From Ectothiorhodospira shaposhnikovii (GTDB taxonomy: Bacteria; Pseudomonadota; Gammaproteobacteria; Ectothiorhodospirales; Ectothiorhodospiraceae), in contig NZ_JAJMLZ010000009.1 of NCBI RefSeq assembly GCF_022227765.1, forward strand, positions 1 through 64,000: a stretch of 64,000 bases of DNA, in the 5' to 3' direction. The position numbers were made by a program, and so were the translations under genes. The notes under the pieces are model-generated. The model saw nothing but the letters and a program-made list of their open reading frames with translations. It was not told where the DNA came from and searched no databases. Every line of letters starts with the position of its first letter. Position 1 is the first letter of the stretch. Positions 9,566 to 19,277 of this stretch are shown here, one piece after another.

Positions 9566-10525
9566 TCACTGGGCCTCCACGATCATGGGAACAATCGGAA
9601 AACATTGCCCCGTGTCCACTACACGACACTGCACCCGATCACCCAGCACGGCACTGCTCTTCATGGAAAACCCCACATAACCTCCCCGCGGAGGCGTTAA
9701 ACGACACAACTCCGACCGGAACTCCGTCGCAGACAGCTCCCGTTCTACCTGACCATTGATCAGGATCTGCACCTTCACTGGCACATGGCTGTCATCGCCC
9801 CACCAGGCCCAGCCGGCAATACGCTGCTCATCGGCCCTCACCAGCTTGCCATGAACATAAGGCTTCCCCGCCATGAAAAGCTCACGGCGCTGATCAAACA
9901 AGGCAAGGGCATAATCGTACAGTTCAAGGTCATGGGCATTAAGGTATCTGCAGCGACTTTCGTCCCTTCCCTCAAATACATGACGTTCACCAAGTCCATT
10001 TCTTCCCTGATTATCTTCTCGCACAGGGATCTCCAGGCCAAACCGGCTCCTGAGTATCTCAAGGGTCTCGCCGTAACGCTCGGTGATACCTAGCAGGCCG
10101 ATGGCCTCCAACGGGGCTCCATGAAGCATCTTTGACTGGCGGTTCTGATTATGTGCGCCTTCATAAAATACCTTAAAGGGCTTTTCATACCCATTATTGC
10201 GCACGAAATGCTGATACTCAGACATGAGGCGTTGCAACGGATGCCGCAAAAATAGCATGGTATTGGCAACGCCACACCCGGCCACAAAGCGCAGGACGGG
10301 CACGTGCCCTGCGATAACTACGGGGCTTTCATCCGACTGGATCGATTGGAAAAAATGCCAGAAATCCGCATCCTGATAAATCAGCTCAGAGACCTGACCC
10401 GAAGTATGAGGAGACTTAGCACCATAATCATAGAAAACCCGTTCCTTGCCCACAGCCTGCTCAAGGCCCAAACGAAAACTGGTACCCGCCGTCTTGGGCA
10501 CATGCACAAAAAAATAGGGATTCAT
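9566..10525 (-). CDS. Sulfotransferase family 2-like protein
   Basis: The 319-residue product carries both PAPS-binding signatures: the 5'-phosphosulfate loop HVPKTAGTSF near residues 8-17, and the 3'-phosphate motif LRHPLQRLMSEYQHFVRN. These place it with Golgi-type (family 2) sulfotransferases that sulfate sugar hydroxyls. The last 90 or so residues follow the sulfotransferase fold and may be a separate beta-rich domain. ATG at 10525 is preferred over the adjoining TTG at 10528; no strong Shine-Dalgarno decides it. The substrate is probably the glycan made by the neighbouring transferases, as an inference from context. Confidence 0.85.
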   Translation of the reverse strand: MNPYFFVHVPKTAGTSFRLGLEQAVGKERVFYDYGAKSPHTSGQVSELIYQDADFWHFFQSIQSDESPVVIAGHVPVLRFVAGCGVANTMLFLRHPLQRLMSEYQHFVRNNGYEKPFKVFYEGAHNQNRQSKMLHGAPLEAIGLLGITERYGETLEILRSRFGLEIPVREDNQGRNGLGERHVFEGRDESRCRYLNAHDLELYDYALALFDQRRELFMAGKPYVHGKLVRADEQRIAGWAWWGDDSHVPVKVQILINGQVERELSATEFRSELCRLTPPRGGYVGFSMKSSAVLGDRVQCRVVDTGQCFPIVPMIVEAQ

Positions 10526-10824
10526 CAAGATTCCGATAAGTCGTAAAGAAATCGAAAAAATGAGAAGTGGAAAGATCCTCTAACTCTACACTTTCTAAAT
10601 TTCCGAAACATGAAACGCATGAATTCAGTGAGAACCTCATCGAACAATAGAAACTACCATGATAGATAATTGCAATGTCAATTCGGCCGCGCCACCGTCT
10701 GCATACCGAGTAAGCGCCAATAAACCGATCCACTTGCGGCATCTGTTTTATTAACGCGGCAATCAAACAAATCACTTTATCTCGCATCTAGTTTCAGCAA
10801 AATCAGTAACTTATTGGAGGCGCG
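10526..10824. other. AT-rich gap, no gene seen
   Basis: About 300 bases of AT-richer sequence upstream of the sulfotransferase. A reading frame on the minus strand crosses it (10461-10787) but overlaps the sulfotransferase start and resembles nothing. The region presumably holds the promoter of the leftward sulfotransferase-GT2 pair. Confidence 0.5.
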
Positions 10825-11046
10825 ATGGATATGAATGGTCGCCGGGTTAATAGTACTACGCCCCAAACTGCAACACTACTCATTCATCAAGCGACACCCA
10901 AGCCTACTGCCGCCGACAGTGGCACTGCCAAGTCCGGTAATGGCACCTTCATCGCCAATCTGACCAGTGAAGTACGTGCGATAACATGTGCTACCCATAC
11001 CAATCTATTTCTCCATAAGCCGTTTGAGTTCGGGAAGTGTCCATGA
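10825..11046 (+). CDS. Short open frame of unknown function with a strong ribosome binding site
   Basis: This 73-residue frame has GGAGG (10814-10818) six bases before its ATG, better than most real genes nearby. The product is rich in Thr, Ala and Asn, has no membrane segment, and resembles nothing I know. Its stop overlaps the ATG of an even shorter frame (ATGA at 11043). It lies at the edge of the AT-rich block and may be the remnant of a broken operon rather than a working gene. Confidence 0.3.
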   Translation: MDMNGRRVNSTTPQTATLLIHQATPKPTAADSGTAKSGNGTFIANLTSEVRAITCATHTNLFLHKPFEFGKCP

Positions 11047-11102
11047 AATCCTGTCGGCAGCGTTTTTTGCTGCTGGCGTTCGCCATGTCACACGTTAATT
11101 AG
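11043..11102 (+). pseudogene. Possible truncated signal-peptide start of a lost gene
   Basis: ATGA-coupled to the 73-residue frame, this 19-codon stretch reads MKSCRQRFLLLAFAMSHVN and stops at TAG inside the end of the convergent fkbM gene. A charged start followed by a hydrophobic run looks like an export signal cut short. It could be chance, since the piece is very short. Confidence 0.25.
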
Positions 11103-11923
11103 ATTACTTCGCATTTGTAATTCATAACCCTCTGCTCCTTCCCCTCAAACGGCACAACCTCATACCCCAGTTTTTCAAGCAAAGACAGCACCTCCCGTCT
11201 AGAATGTTCCCAAACTTCAACAATAAGTTTTGGCTTCAGACTTGTGAGTGTATTAATCATCCCATTCAAACAAGCCAACTCATGCCCCTCCACATCAATC
11301 TTAACAAGGTCCGGCTTGATATCCGGCAAAAAATCATCAATCCTCACTGTCTGAATCAATTTCTTATCAATGACATTAAAGCCCTTGTCATAAATCGAAT
11401 TTCCCGTACCCAGAAAATTCTCTTCCCTATACAAGTTGATTGCCTCGATTTTCTCTTCATCAGAGGCCGCTTTATTGTGCAGTTTTACTTGCCGCTCGAG
11501 ATTGTTCGCTTTAATATTGATCTTTGCTCTCTCAATGGTCCTGTCCATGGGCTCGAATAGATGTATCTCGGCCTTGGGATTGGACAAGCCCGCCAACACT
11601 GACATCAAGCCGGTATAACTGCCAATATCCAAGATTGTGTTAGCCGATTTGCACCACCCCACCCAAGTGCTAACAATCTCTTTTTCGTAAGCATCTGCTC
11701 CAAACCAGAGATATTCCCAAGCCACAACATCGTCATTGGCGTGAAACATCACAAAGTCTATATCACATGCCTGGCATTCGACAAAGCCGAAGTATTTTTT
11801 CTTATGCTTTTCAATCGAGAATTGTTTGAAATTAGCTTTACCGTTCTTGCAGTCTTCTCTAAATTGCTTAATATATGCCAAGGAGCGTTGATTCGTCTGG
11901 TTTATGCTTTTTAGTCTAGTCAT
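11099..11923 (-). CDS. FkbM family SAM-dependent methyltransferase
   Basis: The 274-residue product has the Rossmann SAM-binding motif ILDIGSYTGLMSVLAG, the acidic turn LFEPMDRT, and the FkbM hallmark VKIDVEGHELACLNGM. Members O-methylate sugars or other small hydroxyls, so it may cap or decorate the local glycan. ATG at 11923 is chosen because AGGTG lies nine bases upstream; a GTG at 11935, directly after the sulfotransferase stop, is the alternative. Together with the next gene it is visibly AT-richer than the window as a whole, suggesting acquisition from another lineage. Confidence 0.9.
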   Translation of the reverse strand: MTRLKSINQTNQRSLAYIKQFREDCKNGKANFKQFSIEKHKKKYFGFVECQACDIDFVMFHANDDVVAWEYLWFGADAYEKEIVSTWVGWCKSANTILDIGSYTGLMSVLAGLSNPKAEIHLFEPMDRTIERAKINIKANNLERQVKLHNKAASDEEKIEAINLYREENFLGTGNSIYDKGFNVIDKKLIQTVRIDDFLPDIKPDLVKIDVEGHELACLNGMINTLTSLKPKLIVEVWEHSRREVLSLLEKLGYEVVPFEGKEQRVMNYKCEVI

Positions 11924-11935
11924 AAGAAACCGCAC

Positions 11936-12790
11936 CTATAGCTCTTGCCAATCATCATGCCAAACCCCCGCATCCCGCATCGCCTGCGCACCCCCCTTTA
12001 ACTTCTCACGCATATATGCCTCCCACTCTTCCGGTATAGCAAAGCTCTTTGTCTTATTGACCTTCTTCTCAAGACTCTGCTGCACAGGCTCAATCAACTC
12101 GATCCCCAGAAAACCCTGTACCTCATCCAGCATCTTGACCGGATCAGCCCTGAAATCCTCGAAGTATAGCAACATCAATTCACTCTCATTCAGGTTATCC
12201 TTTAATCGCTGATAGTTCTCGGCATACTCGGCATTGATCCAAAAGAACGGCTTATCCAGCAATTCCTTGAAATGATCAAATCCGGCCTCCAAGGCCTCAT
12301 CTTCACGGTTTACCCATTTCATGTGGAACTTGTAATGGGACCAGAGTCGCTCAAAGGGATCCCGTAGCGTGTAGATGACCTTCACCTTCTTAGCCACCTT
12401 ACGTACGTTCTCCCAACCCTCTGGACCCATCTGGCAATAGAGGTTGGAGAAATCGGCGCAAAATAGCTTGTCTTTGTTCTGCGCAAACAGGCTTTCATAC
12501 CAGACGTTGCTGATTTCCTTGGGGTGGGCATAATTGGCGTACCAGGTAATCTCATTCAAATGTGCAGAGAGGTACGTGGGATTGCCCTTGGCGTGCGCCT
12601 CCATCACCTGCTTGAGCTTGATGATGCGATTGCGGTGATTGAGCTGCTTTTCAATGCCCACCTTATTGGCAAAGTAGTGAATTTCCTTTTCAGGGGTAAA
12701 ATATATATCCGGATGATCCTTTAGCTGCTCATAAAGCCAGGTTGTGCCAGCCTTCATAGCACCCACACTCAGGAATAAATTATCTATCAT
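11936..12790 (-). CDS. Sulfotransferase domain protein
   Basis: This 284-residue cytosolic-type sulfotransferase has the 5'-phosphosulfate loop VGAMKAGTTWLYEQL near the N-terminus and the 3'-phosphate site YTLRDPFERLWSHYKF near residue 140, both needed to bind PAPS. It differs clearly from the family 2 enzyme at 9566, so the locus has two distinct sulfation activities. ATG at 12790 starts one base after the stop of the upstream glycosyltransferase, and fkbM follows almost directly, so the three genes are translated as one unit. The acceptor is unknown; a glycan is the simplest guess. Confidence 0.9.
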   Translation of the reverse strand: MIDNLFLSVGAMKAGTTWLYEQLKDHPDIYFTPEKEIHYFANKVGIEKQLNHRNRIIKLKQVMEAHAKGNPTYLSAHLNEITWYANYAHPKEISNVWYESLFAQNKDKLFCADFSNLYCQMGPEGWENVRKVAKKVKVIYTLRDPFERLWSHYKFHMKWVNREDEALEAGFDHFKELLDKPFFWINAEYAENYQRLKDNLNESELMLLYFEDFRADPVKMLDEVQGFLGIELIEPVQQSLEKKVNKTKSFAIPEEWEAYMREKLKGGAQAMRDAGVWHDDWQEL

Positions 12791-12791
12791 A

Positions 12792-15700
12792 TCAATTCTC
12801 AAAATACAGTTTAGCTAATTGCCGCGTTTGCTGAAGAGCAGGTACGACTTCAGCATTATTGACTTGTCCCTTGTATCGTCTAGTGTTTTTCTCTATTTTA
12901 TTAAGCAGTGTTCGCAGAGAATCTGGTGTTGTCGTTATCACATGGCCGGTAACCCCTTCCAGTATATCTTCCCCAATCCCTCCCATATCACTGGCCACCA
13001 CCCAGCACCCACAAGCCGCCGCTTCACGCGTCACCAACCCAAAGCTCTCCGGCCAGGTCGAAGGCGCAAACAGCACATCGATCTTCCGGTACAAGTCAAC
13101 AATCCGCTCCTGATTCACCCGCCCAATGAACGTTACTGGCACTTTGCCCCAGTAGCTTTTCTGTTCATAGCCCTCCTCCTTGGAATGATCCACTACCAAA
13201 AACTCCAGATGATCTGGCTGTGTGGTCAATACGGCTTCTTTCAGCAAGTAATAGCCCTTATGCTCGGACATACCTCCAATGTGCCCGCAGACAACCCGAT
13301 CCGTATAGGTTGTATCCTTGGGTGCCCAGGGCACATCATCGGAAATGCCGTTGGGAATCACCTCGATCTCCCGGATTCCGTTTTGGCGATAGATCTCGGC
13401 AAACGCATGGGACACCGTCAGTACCTTGTGAGCCTGATGCAGCAGTTCCTTGAGATCATGCCGGCGCTCGATGGATTCTGCCAGGGAGATACCTGAAGGT
13501 AGTTCGATGGCTTCGTAGGGATCCGGGTGCCCCTGAGGATAGACCTTGCCCTGATGATCCACCAAAAATTGGAAGTCCGAGATCCACCAAGCATCGTGCA
13601 CCGTCACCATGTAGGGGATGCCCGCGTCCCGAGCGGCTTCCACAACGGAGGCGGTGAGGCGCTGTACACAGTGGAAGTGCACCATGTCCGGCTGTTCCAG
13701 GGCCAGAAACTCACTGAAAAGCTTATATATTTCGGGATCTTTGGGATGCCAGTCCATGTGCTCTCGCCAGAGCGTGGTGGCACGATACACGCGCACACCC
13801 TGCTCGTGGTATACGGTCATGCGGTGTGGTGTGCGACATTCAGCGTCAGCGGTAAAAACACACAGATCAAGGTCTTCATGGTAATGCTTGCGCAGAGCCT
13901 TGAAATTGTCCGCCACCACCCGAGTAGCGCCACCGATGGACTGGGGCGGGAAGAATACGTTCACTAGCGCCACCTTGCGCCGGACGGTGGTGGGTGTAGC
14001 CATTGGCGCTAGTTGCGACACCAGGTCATCCCCCAATACCCTGGCACTGTAAGCAGTCTGCACTCGTTCCATGGCTGCGCAGGCCATGGTGCGGCGCAGT
14101 TCGGCGTTCTCGGTCAGTTGTTTCAAGGCCTGATACCAAGCCTCACTGGTAGAGGCGATAAAGGCATCCACGCCGTCTTCGATCACATCCTGGTAATTGG
14201 CAGTACCACTGACAATGGACGGCACACCCAGACAGGCCGCCTCGAACCATTTGAGTTCACTCTTGCAGTCATTGATAGGATCTTCGTGCAGCACCGCAAG
14301 GTTGATGTCGGCCTGTTCCAGCAGTGACCAGTAGCCCTGCACACTCTTGACCGGCGGCAACTGCCTGTACTGGGTGGCAAATCGGACTCGAAAGGCCTTT
14401 GGCAGGCGCAAGTAGCCAACGACCACCAGCCGAGCCTTCGGATGCTGAGATAGTATCCGCTCAATAGCAGGCAGGGCCAGTTCGATGAAATCGCTGTTGT
14501 GGGCCTGAGTACCACTGCCATAGAAAATATCGATGGTCTGCTTGAGGGTGTTGTCCTGGGTACAAAACCGGTTGAGATGGTCCAGCCCGTTGCGGTGCAA
14601 CAGACACTGCTGCTCTATCACCAACGGCGCCAAGCGGTTCCTTAGTGGCTCGGTCGAAGCGATACCCTGGCGGCACAACCGCGCGGCTGCGTTGAAAAAC
14701 GCCATACCTCGGGTCAGTTCCCGGTAGGTGTCCAGATTGACGTACCCGCCGTAGGTCTCAATGGGTGGTGGATAAATGGGATCAAACAGTAAGTCATCGA
14801 TTTCGTACAGGCTGAGCTTACCCGTGGCATTGACCTGAGCAATGGCCTTTATGATCTTCGGCACAGCTGGCACGCGGTAGAAAATGACAATATCATGGAG
14901 CGCCAGCGCGTTGGGATGCTGTTCCAGTTCCATCCAGTCAATGGCAGTGACGGTCTTGCCCACAGCTTCCAGTTGCTCGATCTTCTGTGTGATGCGATAG
15001 CGTACGCACTGCGGAACGTGGTAATCACCGATGATGAGGATCTTGTCCACGTTCAGATGCCCAAGAGGGGGCAAGGCAGGAATGGTCAGCGGATCTGAGC
15101 TTGCTGGACCACCAAAATAAGGTAGGTAGGTACGATAGAGCATGCGGGCATAGTGGTTGACCTTTTCAACCAGCCGCTCACGATCCTCCAGATCAACATA
15201 CACCATGCACCGAGGATAGAGGGATGCCCAGATCTGCTCGGCAACGTCGTCAAGTCGATCGAGTTGATGGGTAAACTGGGGAAAACGGACCCGGGATTCC
15301 ATCAAGCTTTCCAGTGCCTCGGCATGGCGTTCCAGTTTCACCAGACAACTGGCACGGTGCAAATACACCCAGCAATGTGCATTGGGCTTGGTTGCGGCCA
15401 GATTGTAATACCTCAACGCCAAGCTGTACTGCTGTCGATCCAGATGAATATTACCCAATAATTCAAGTGCTTGGGCGGACTGCTCGAACACCAGCGCGGC
15501 CTTCAGCAGTGCCTGGCCTTTTTCGGGGTTGCCTTTGACCAAGTGATGCTTCGCCAGCGCCAGGTAGGCCTCATGGGTGTCATGGTCATTATCCGACAGC
15601 GCCAGAGGAGTGATATTTTGTCCGAGAAAGGTGTCCAAGACGACTTGAGGATCAAGTTCAACCCCACGACCAGCGGTGCGCTCCAGGATCTCACGCAGTG

Positions 15701-16208
15701 AAAAGCGTGCGGGCAGAACCGACAGCGGCAAGCTGTGGATTTTGGCCCAAGCAGCCAGTGAGGGGGTGCGCCCTTCGGCCTTGCCATGCCGCCGATAATG
15801 GGCTTCCGCCTGGGCCTGGGTGGTAACACCGTTGGTTTTAAGGTCGGGGTACAGAGTCAGATAGAAGTCTGCATCTACCTCTGTGGGCGCGTCAGGTTCT
15901 GTGGTTGGGGGCTTGGAGGCCAATTGCGGATCCCCCGCTGCGTGAGAAGCCGAGGCGAAGCGCCCTTCCTGATAACCATGGGTATGCCAGTGCTGGATCA
16001 GTGCCTGATCTGTCAGTCCCTCCAGATCTGGGTAGGTATCTCTATAGTATTGCAAATCCAGATGGATCCTATGGGACGGCCCTTTGCGATCACCATGACA
16101 GTCGACCTGATGGCTGAAGGGTCCAACGATGCTTTTCCTTCTCAAAAAATTAGAAATCTTCCTTTTTTTCATACCGTTCGAACCCATCAGTTTCAATTTC
16201 CTCATCAT
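12792..16208 (-). CDS. Large multidomain glycosyltransferase (two GT-B units, TPR, N-terminal YPDL repeats)
   Basis: The 1138-residue product begins with two copies of a short repeat (about 49-83 and 111-147) with the pattern YPDL...H...HG..EGR, known at the N-termini of many surface-polysaccharide transferases. Residues about 205-320 look like TPR helices. A first GT-B-like region (about 395-735) has WFEAACLGVPSIVSG. A second GT4 unit (about 743-1138) has FFPPQSIGGATRVV and the C-terminal E-x7-E region ESFGLVTREAAACG. Two ATGs adjoin at the start, and no strong Shine-Dalgarno decides. It heads the operon with sulfotransferase and fkbM, so it probably builds the backbone that they decorate. 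Confidence 0.88.
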   Translation of the reverse strand: MMRKLKLMGSNGMKKRKISNFLRRKSIVGPFSHQVDCHGDRKGPSHRIHLDLQYYRDTYPDLEGLTDQALIQHWHTHGYQEGRFASASHAAGDPQLASKPPTTEPDAPTEVDADFYLTLYPDLKTNGVTTQAQAEAHYRRHGKAEGRTPSLAAWAKIHSLPLSVLPARFSLREILERTAGRGVELDPQVVLDTFLGQNITPLALSDNDHDTHEAYLALAKHHLVKGNPEKGQALLKAALVFEQSAQALELLGNIHLDRQQYSLALRYYNLAATKPNAHCWVYLHRASCLVKLERHAEALESLMESRVRFPQFTHQLDRLDDVAEQIWASLYPRCMVYVDLEDRERLVEKVNHYARMLYRTYLPYFGGPASSDPLTIPALPPLGHLNVDKILIIGDYHVPQCVRYRITQKIEQLEAVGKTVTAIDWMELEQHPNALALHDIVIFYRVPAVPKIIKAIAQVNATGKLSLYEIDDLLFDPIYPPPIETYGGYVNLDTYRELTRGMAFFNAAARLCRQGIASTEPLRNRLAPLVIEQQCLLHRNGLDHLNRFCTQDNTLKQTIDIFYGSGTQAHNSDFIELALPAIERILSQHPKARLVVVGYLRLPKAFRVRFATQYRQLPPVKSVQGYWSLLEQADINLAVLHEDPINDCKSELKWFEAACLGVPSIVSGTANYQDVIEDGVDAFIASTSEAWYQALKQLTENAELRRTMACAAMERVQTAYSARVLGDDLVSQLAPMATPTTVRRKVALVNVFFPPQSIGGATRVVADNFKALRKHYHEDLDLCVFTADAECRTPHRMTVYHEQGVRVYRATTLWREHMDWHPKDPEIYKLFSEFLALEQPDMVHFHCVQRLTASVVEAARDAGIPYMVTVHDAWWISDFQFLVDHQGKVYPQGHPDPYEAIELPSGISLAESIERRHDLKELLHQAHKVLTVSHAFAEIYRQNGIREIEVIPNGISDDVPWAPKDTTYTDRVVCGHIGGMSEHKGYYLLKEAVLTTQPDHLEFLVVDHSKEEGYEQKSYWGKVPVTFIGRVNQERIVDLYRKIDVLFAPSTWPESFGLVTREAAACGCWVVASDMGGIGEDILEGVTGHVITTTPDSLRTLLNKIEKNTRRYKGQVNNAEVVPALQQTRQLAKLYFEN

Positions 16209-16467
16209 CCGAAAGATTGTATATATACTGTGAATGCTCAGAGCCTTGAATCAGAACCCGGCTTCCAGCCCTTCGCATTGGTGGCTCCCATTCAGCGCCC
16301 GCAGCCAATAATCGAGGTTCTCCAAGTATCAGTCCACATTCCTGCACGAGCCACTCTCGAAGACCTCTCGCGAGATTCAGCCCTATTCGCGTCGGATCTT
16401 TTCAGTATCGATGACACTACCCCGGTCATGACCGGAGCAGTCAGTGATGAGAAAGGTGTTGTGCGAT

Positions 16468-17352
16468 TCAGTCACAGCGGCGCTCATGCAGGCATTGCAG
16501 CAGGTACTGGCCGTAGCCGGTCTTTTTCAGGGCTTGGCCGGCAGCCTCCATGGCCTGATCGCTGATAAAACCCTTTTCCCAGGCGATCTCCTCCAGGCAG
16601 GCGATCTTGAGTCCTTGGCGGTGTTCCACGGTCTGGATGTACTGGGAGGCCTCAATGAGGCTGTCGTGGGTACCGGTGTCCAGCCAAGCGAAACCACGCC
16701 CCAGCCGCTCCACATGAAGTTGGCCCTGCTGCAAGTAGACGTTATTCACGCAGGTGATCTCCAATTCCCCGCGAGCAGAGGGCTGGATGTCCCGGGCGAT
16801 GCTCACCACTTGGTTATCGTAAAAGTACAGCCCGGTCACGGCATAGTGGGAGCGGGGGCGCGCGGGTTTTTCCTCGATAGACAGGGCGCGACCGGCGTCG
16901 TCGAATTCCACCACGCCAAAACGTTCCGGATCCTTCACCTGATAACCGAAGACAGTGGCCCCCTCTTCCCGCCAGCTGGCCTGCTTGAGCTGGTCGCTGA
17001 AGTGCTGGCCGTGGAAGATATTGTCTCCCAGGATGAGGGTGACCGGGTCGGTGCCGATGAAGTCGGTACCGATGAGAAAGGCCTGGGCCAGCCCGTCGGG
17101 GCTAGGCTGCTCGGCGTACTGGATATTGAGGCCCAGATAGCTGCCGTCTGCGAAGAGATCCTGGTACTGGGGCAGGTCTCGGGGGGTGGAGATGATGAGG
17201 ATATCCCGGATCCCGGCGAGCATGAGCACCGAGAGGGGGTAGTAGATCATAGGCTTGTCGTAGATCGGCAACAGTTGCTTGGACACGGCCCGGGTGATGG
17301 GATACAGGCGGGTGCCGGAACCGCCGGCGAGAATGATTCCTTTGCGTGACAT
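16468..17352 (-). CDS. rfbA: Glucose-1-phosphate thymidylyltransferase, copy 1
   Basis: The 294-residue enzyme makes dTDP-glucose from dTTP and glucose-1-phosphate, the first step to dTDP-L-rhamnose. It shows [14 protein letters not shown], the [19 protein letters not shown] segment and the metal-site motif [10 protein letters not shown]. One oddity is [11 protein letters not shown], where most RmlA proteins have ITD. It is transcribed away from rfbC-rfbB across a 228-base divergent region. A second, clearly more distant copy lies at 23670. Confidence 0.95.
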   Translation of the reverse strand: MSRKGIILAGGSGTRLYPITRAVSKQLLPIYDKPMIYYPLSVLMLAGIRDILIISTPRDLPQYQDLFADGSYLGLNIQYAEQPSPDGLAQAFLIGTDFIGTDPVTLILGDNIFHGQHFSDQLKQASWREEGATVFGYQVKDPERFGVVEFDDAGRALSIEEKPARPRSHYAVTGLYFYDNQVVSIARDIQPSARGELEITCVNNVYLQQGQLHVERLGRGFAWLDTGTHDSLIEASQYIQTVEHRQGLKIACLEEIAWEKGFISDQAMEAAGQALKKTGYGQYLLQCLHERRCD

Positions 17353-17580
17353 CTCATGTCTCTTGGGGGTGGATGACTTCTCTTACGCGCGGCTTCTTGC
17401 CGGATGAGCGTGAGTCTAAGCACAGCGCATCGTAAACGATACACTACCGAGATGAGAAATGGCCATGGGTGGCTGTTCGCGACCGAGGGCCGCTCCCTCG
17501 GGGTTTTCAAGAATGACGTGCTTCCATGACGGGAGGCCTGGGGGTTATGCTCTGGCGCCTTCCAGAATTCGGGAATCACG

Positions 17581-18129
17581 ATGCAAGCTGAAAGACTCGC
17601 CGTCCCCGAGGTGATCCGCCTCTCCCCCAAGGTGTTTGGCGATGATCGGGGGGTTTTCTTCGAGAGCTTCAATGCCCGGGCCTTTGAGGCCACCACGGGC
17701 TGCAAGGCCTCGTTTGTGCAGGATAACCACTCCCGGTCGGTGCGGGGAGTGCTCCGTGGGCTGCATTACCAGTTGCCGCCTCATGCCCAGGGTAAACTGG
17801 TGCGCGTGGTGCAGGGGGAGGTGTTTGATGTGGCGGTGGACATCCGGCGGGGGTCGCCCACGTTCGGGCAGTGGGCGGGGGCTGTGCTGTCCGCCGAGAA
17901 TCGGCAGCAGTTGTGGATTCCAGCGGGGTTCGCCCATGCTTTCGTCACGCTGAGTGAGACAGCGGAATTTCTCTACAAGACCACCGATTATTACGCCCCA
18001 GAGTGTGAGCGCTGCATTGCCTGGGATGACCCGGATATCGGGATTGACTGGCCTTTGGAGGCGCCGCCCGTGCTTTCGGACAAGGATCGCCAAGGGGTGT
18101 CTCTGGCCAGGGCGGAGGTGTTTGAGTGA
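17581..18129 (+). CDS. rfbC: dTDP-4-dehydrorhamnose 3,5-epimerase, copy 1
   Basis: The 182-residue cupin enzyme performs the third step to dTDP-L-rhamnose. Family marks are [18 protein letters not shown] with the catalytic His, [18 protein letters not shown], and the tail [14 protein letters not shown]. Its stop overlaps the GTG start of rfbB by four bases (GTGA), so the two are coupled. It is very similar to the copy at 24557. Confidence 0.96.
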   Translation: MQAERLAVPEVIRLSPKVFGDDRGVFFESFNARAFEATTGCKASFVQDNHSRSVRGVLRGLHYQLPPHAQGKLVRVVQGEVFDVAVDIRRGSPTFGQWAGAVLSAENRQQLWIPAGFAHAFVTLSETAEFLYKTTDYYAPECERCIAWDDPDIGIDWPLEAPPVLSDKDRQGVSLARAEVFE

Positions 18130-19202
18130 CTGTTAAAACCTTTCTGGTCACCGGTGGTGCCGGATTCATTGGTTCGGCGGTGGTGCGGGAGCTGATTCAG
18201 CACACGTCCCACCGGGTGGTGAATGTGGACAAGCTCACCTATGCAGGCAACCTGGAGTCGGTGGCGCCGGTGGCCGGCAGTGAGCGTTACCGGTTCATCC
18301 AGGCGGACATCTGCGATGCGCCGGCCATGGCGGCGGCCTTTGCCGAGCATCAACCGGATGTGGTGATGCACCTGGCGGCGGAGAGCCATGTGGACCGCTC
18401 CATCGACGGGCCGGCGGCGTTCGTGCAGACCAACTTGGTGGGCACCTCCGTGCTGCTGGAGGCGGCGCGGGCCTACTGGAGGGGACTGCTGAAGGCTGAT
18501 CCGGAGCGGGCCCGGGACTTTCGCTTCCATCATATCTCTACCGATGAGGTTTACGGGGATCTGGAGGGGCCGGAGGGGCTGTTCACCGAGTCCACACCCT
18601 ATGCGCCCAGTTCCCCCTACTCCGCCAGCAAGGCCGGTTCGGATCACCTGGTGCGTGCCTGGCAGCGCACTTATGGCCTGCCCACCCTGGTCACCCACTG
18701 CAGCAACAACTATGGCCCCTATCACTTCCCCGAGAAGCTGATCCCGCTGATGATCCTCAACGCCCTGGCGGGCAAGCCGCTGCCGGTGTATGGCGATGGC
18801 GGCCAGATCCGCGACTGGTTGTATGTGGAGGACCATGCCCGGGCGCTGATCCAGGTGGCCACCCGTGGCGTGGTCGGGGAGACCTACAACATTGGCGGGC
18901 ATAACGAGAAGACCAACCTGGAAGTGGTGCACACGCTATGTGACCTGCTGCAGGAACTACGCCCGCCGGCGGCCAACGGGCATTATCGCGATCTGATCAC
19001 CTTCGTGCAGGACCGCCCCGGCCATGACCGGCGCTATGCCATTGATGCGGGCAAGATCGAGCGTGAACTGGGCTGGGTGCCCAGAGAAACCTTCGAGACC
19101 GGCCTGCGCAAGACGGTGCAGTGGTATCTGGAGAACCGGGCGTGGTGGCAGCGGGTGCTGGATGGTCGTTATCAGGGGGAGCGGTTGGGGACTGGTGTAT
19201 GA
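18126..19202 (+). CDS. rfbB: dTDP-glucose 4,6-dehydratase, copy 1
   Basis: The 358-residue short-chain dehydrogenase-type enzyme removes water from dTDP-glucose. It has the NAD site [14 protein letters not shown], the [10 protein letters not shown] segment and the catalytic [10 protein letters not shown]. The GTG start inside the rfbC stop is the only start that keeps the N-terminal nucleotide fold complete. It lacks an adjacent rfbD, which is found only with copy 2. The two RfbB copies are nearly identical over long blocks, pointing to a recent duplication or gene conversion. Confidence 0.96.
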   Translation: MTVKTFLVTGGAGFIGSAVVRELIQHTSHRVVNVDKLTYAGNLESVAPVAGSERYRFIQADICDAPAMAAAFAEHQPDVVMHLAAESHVDRSIDGPAAFVQTNLVGTSVLLEAARAYWRGLLKADPERARDFRFHHISTDEVYGDLEGPEGLFTESTPYAPSSPYSASKAGSDHLVRAWQRTYGLPTLVTHCSNNYGPYHFPEKLIPLMILNALAGKPLPVYGDGGQIRDWLYVEDHARALIQVATRGVVGETYNIGGHNEKTNLEVVHTLCDLLQELRPPAANGHYRDLITFVQDRPGHDRRYAIDAGKIERELGWVPRETFETGLRKTVQWYLENRAWWQRVLDGRYQGERLGTGV

Positions 19203-19262
19203 TTGAGGGCCAAGGGGCGTTTTGGCCCCAAGGTCGAGACTGGCAGTAGCGCCCTCAGGCCC

Positions 19263-19277
19263 TTATCATTATGATAA
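19263..19277. promoter_or_regulatory. Palindrome over the toxin start codon, candidate antitoxin operator
   Basis: TTATCAT-T-ATGATAA is a perfect 15-base palindrome whose right arm contains the toxin ATG (19271). Antitoxins with HTH domains usually repress their own operon from such sites, so binding here could block initiation directly. Confidence 0.45.

Noticed and set aside
16150-16347. Small minus-strand frame before the large glycosyltransferase
   Set aside because: It overlaps the glycosyltransferase start and shows no ribosome site or family likeness.
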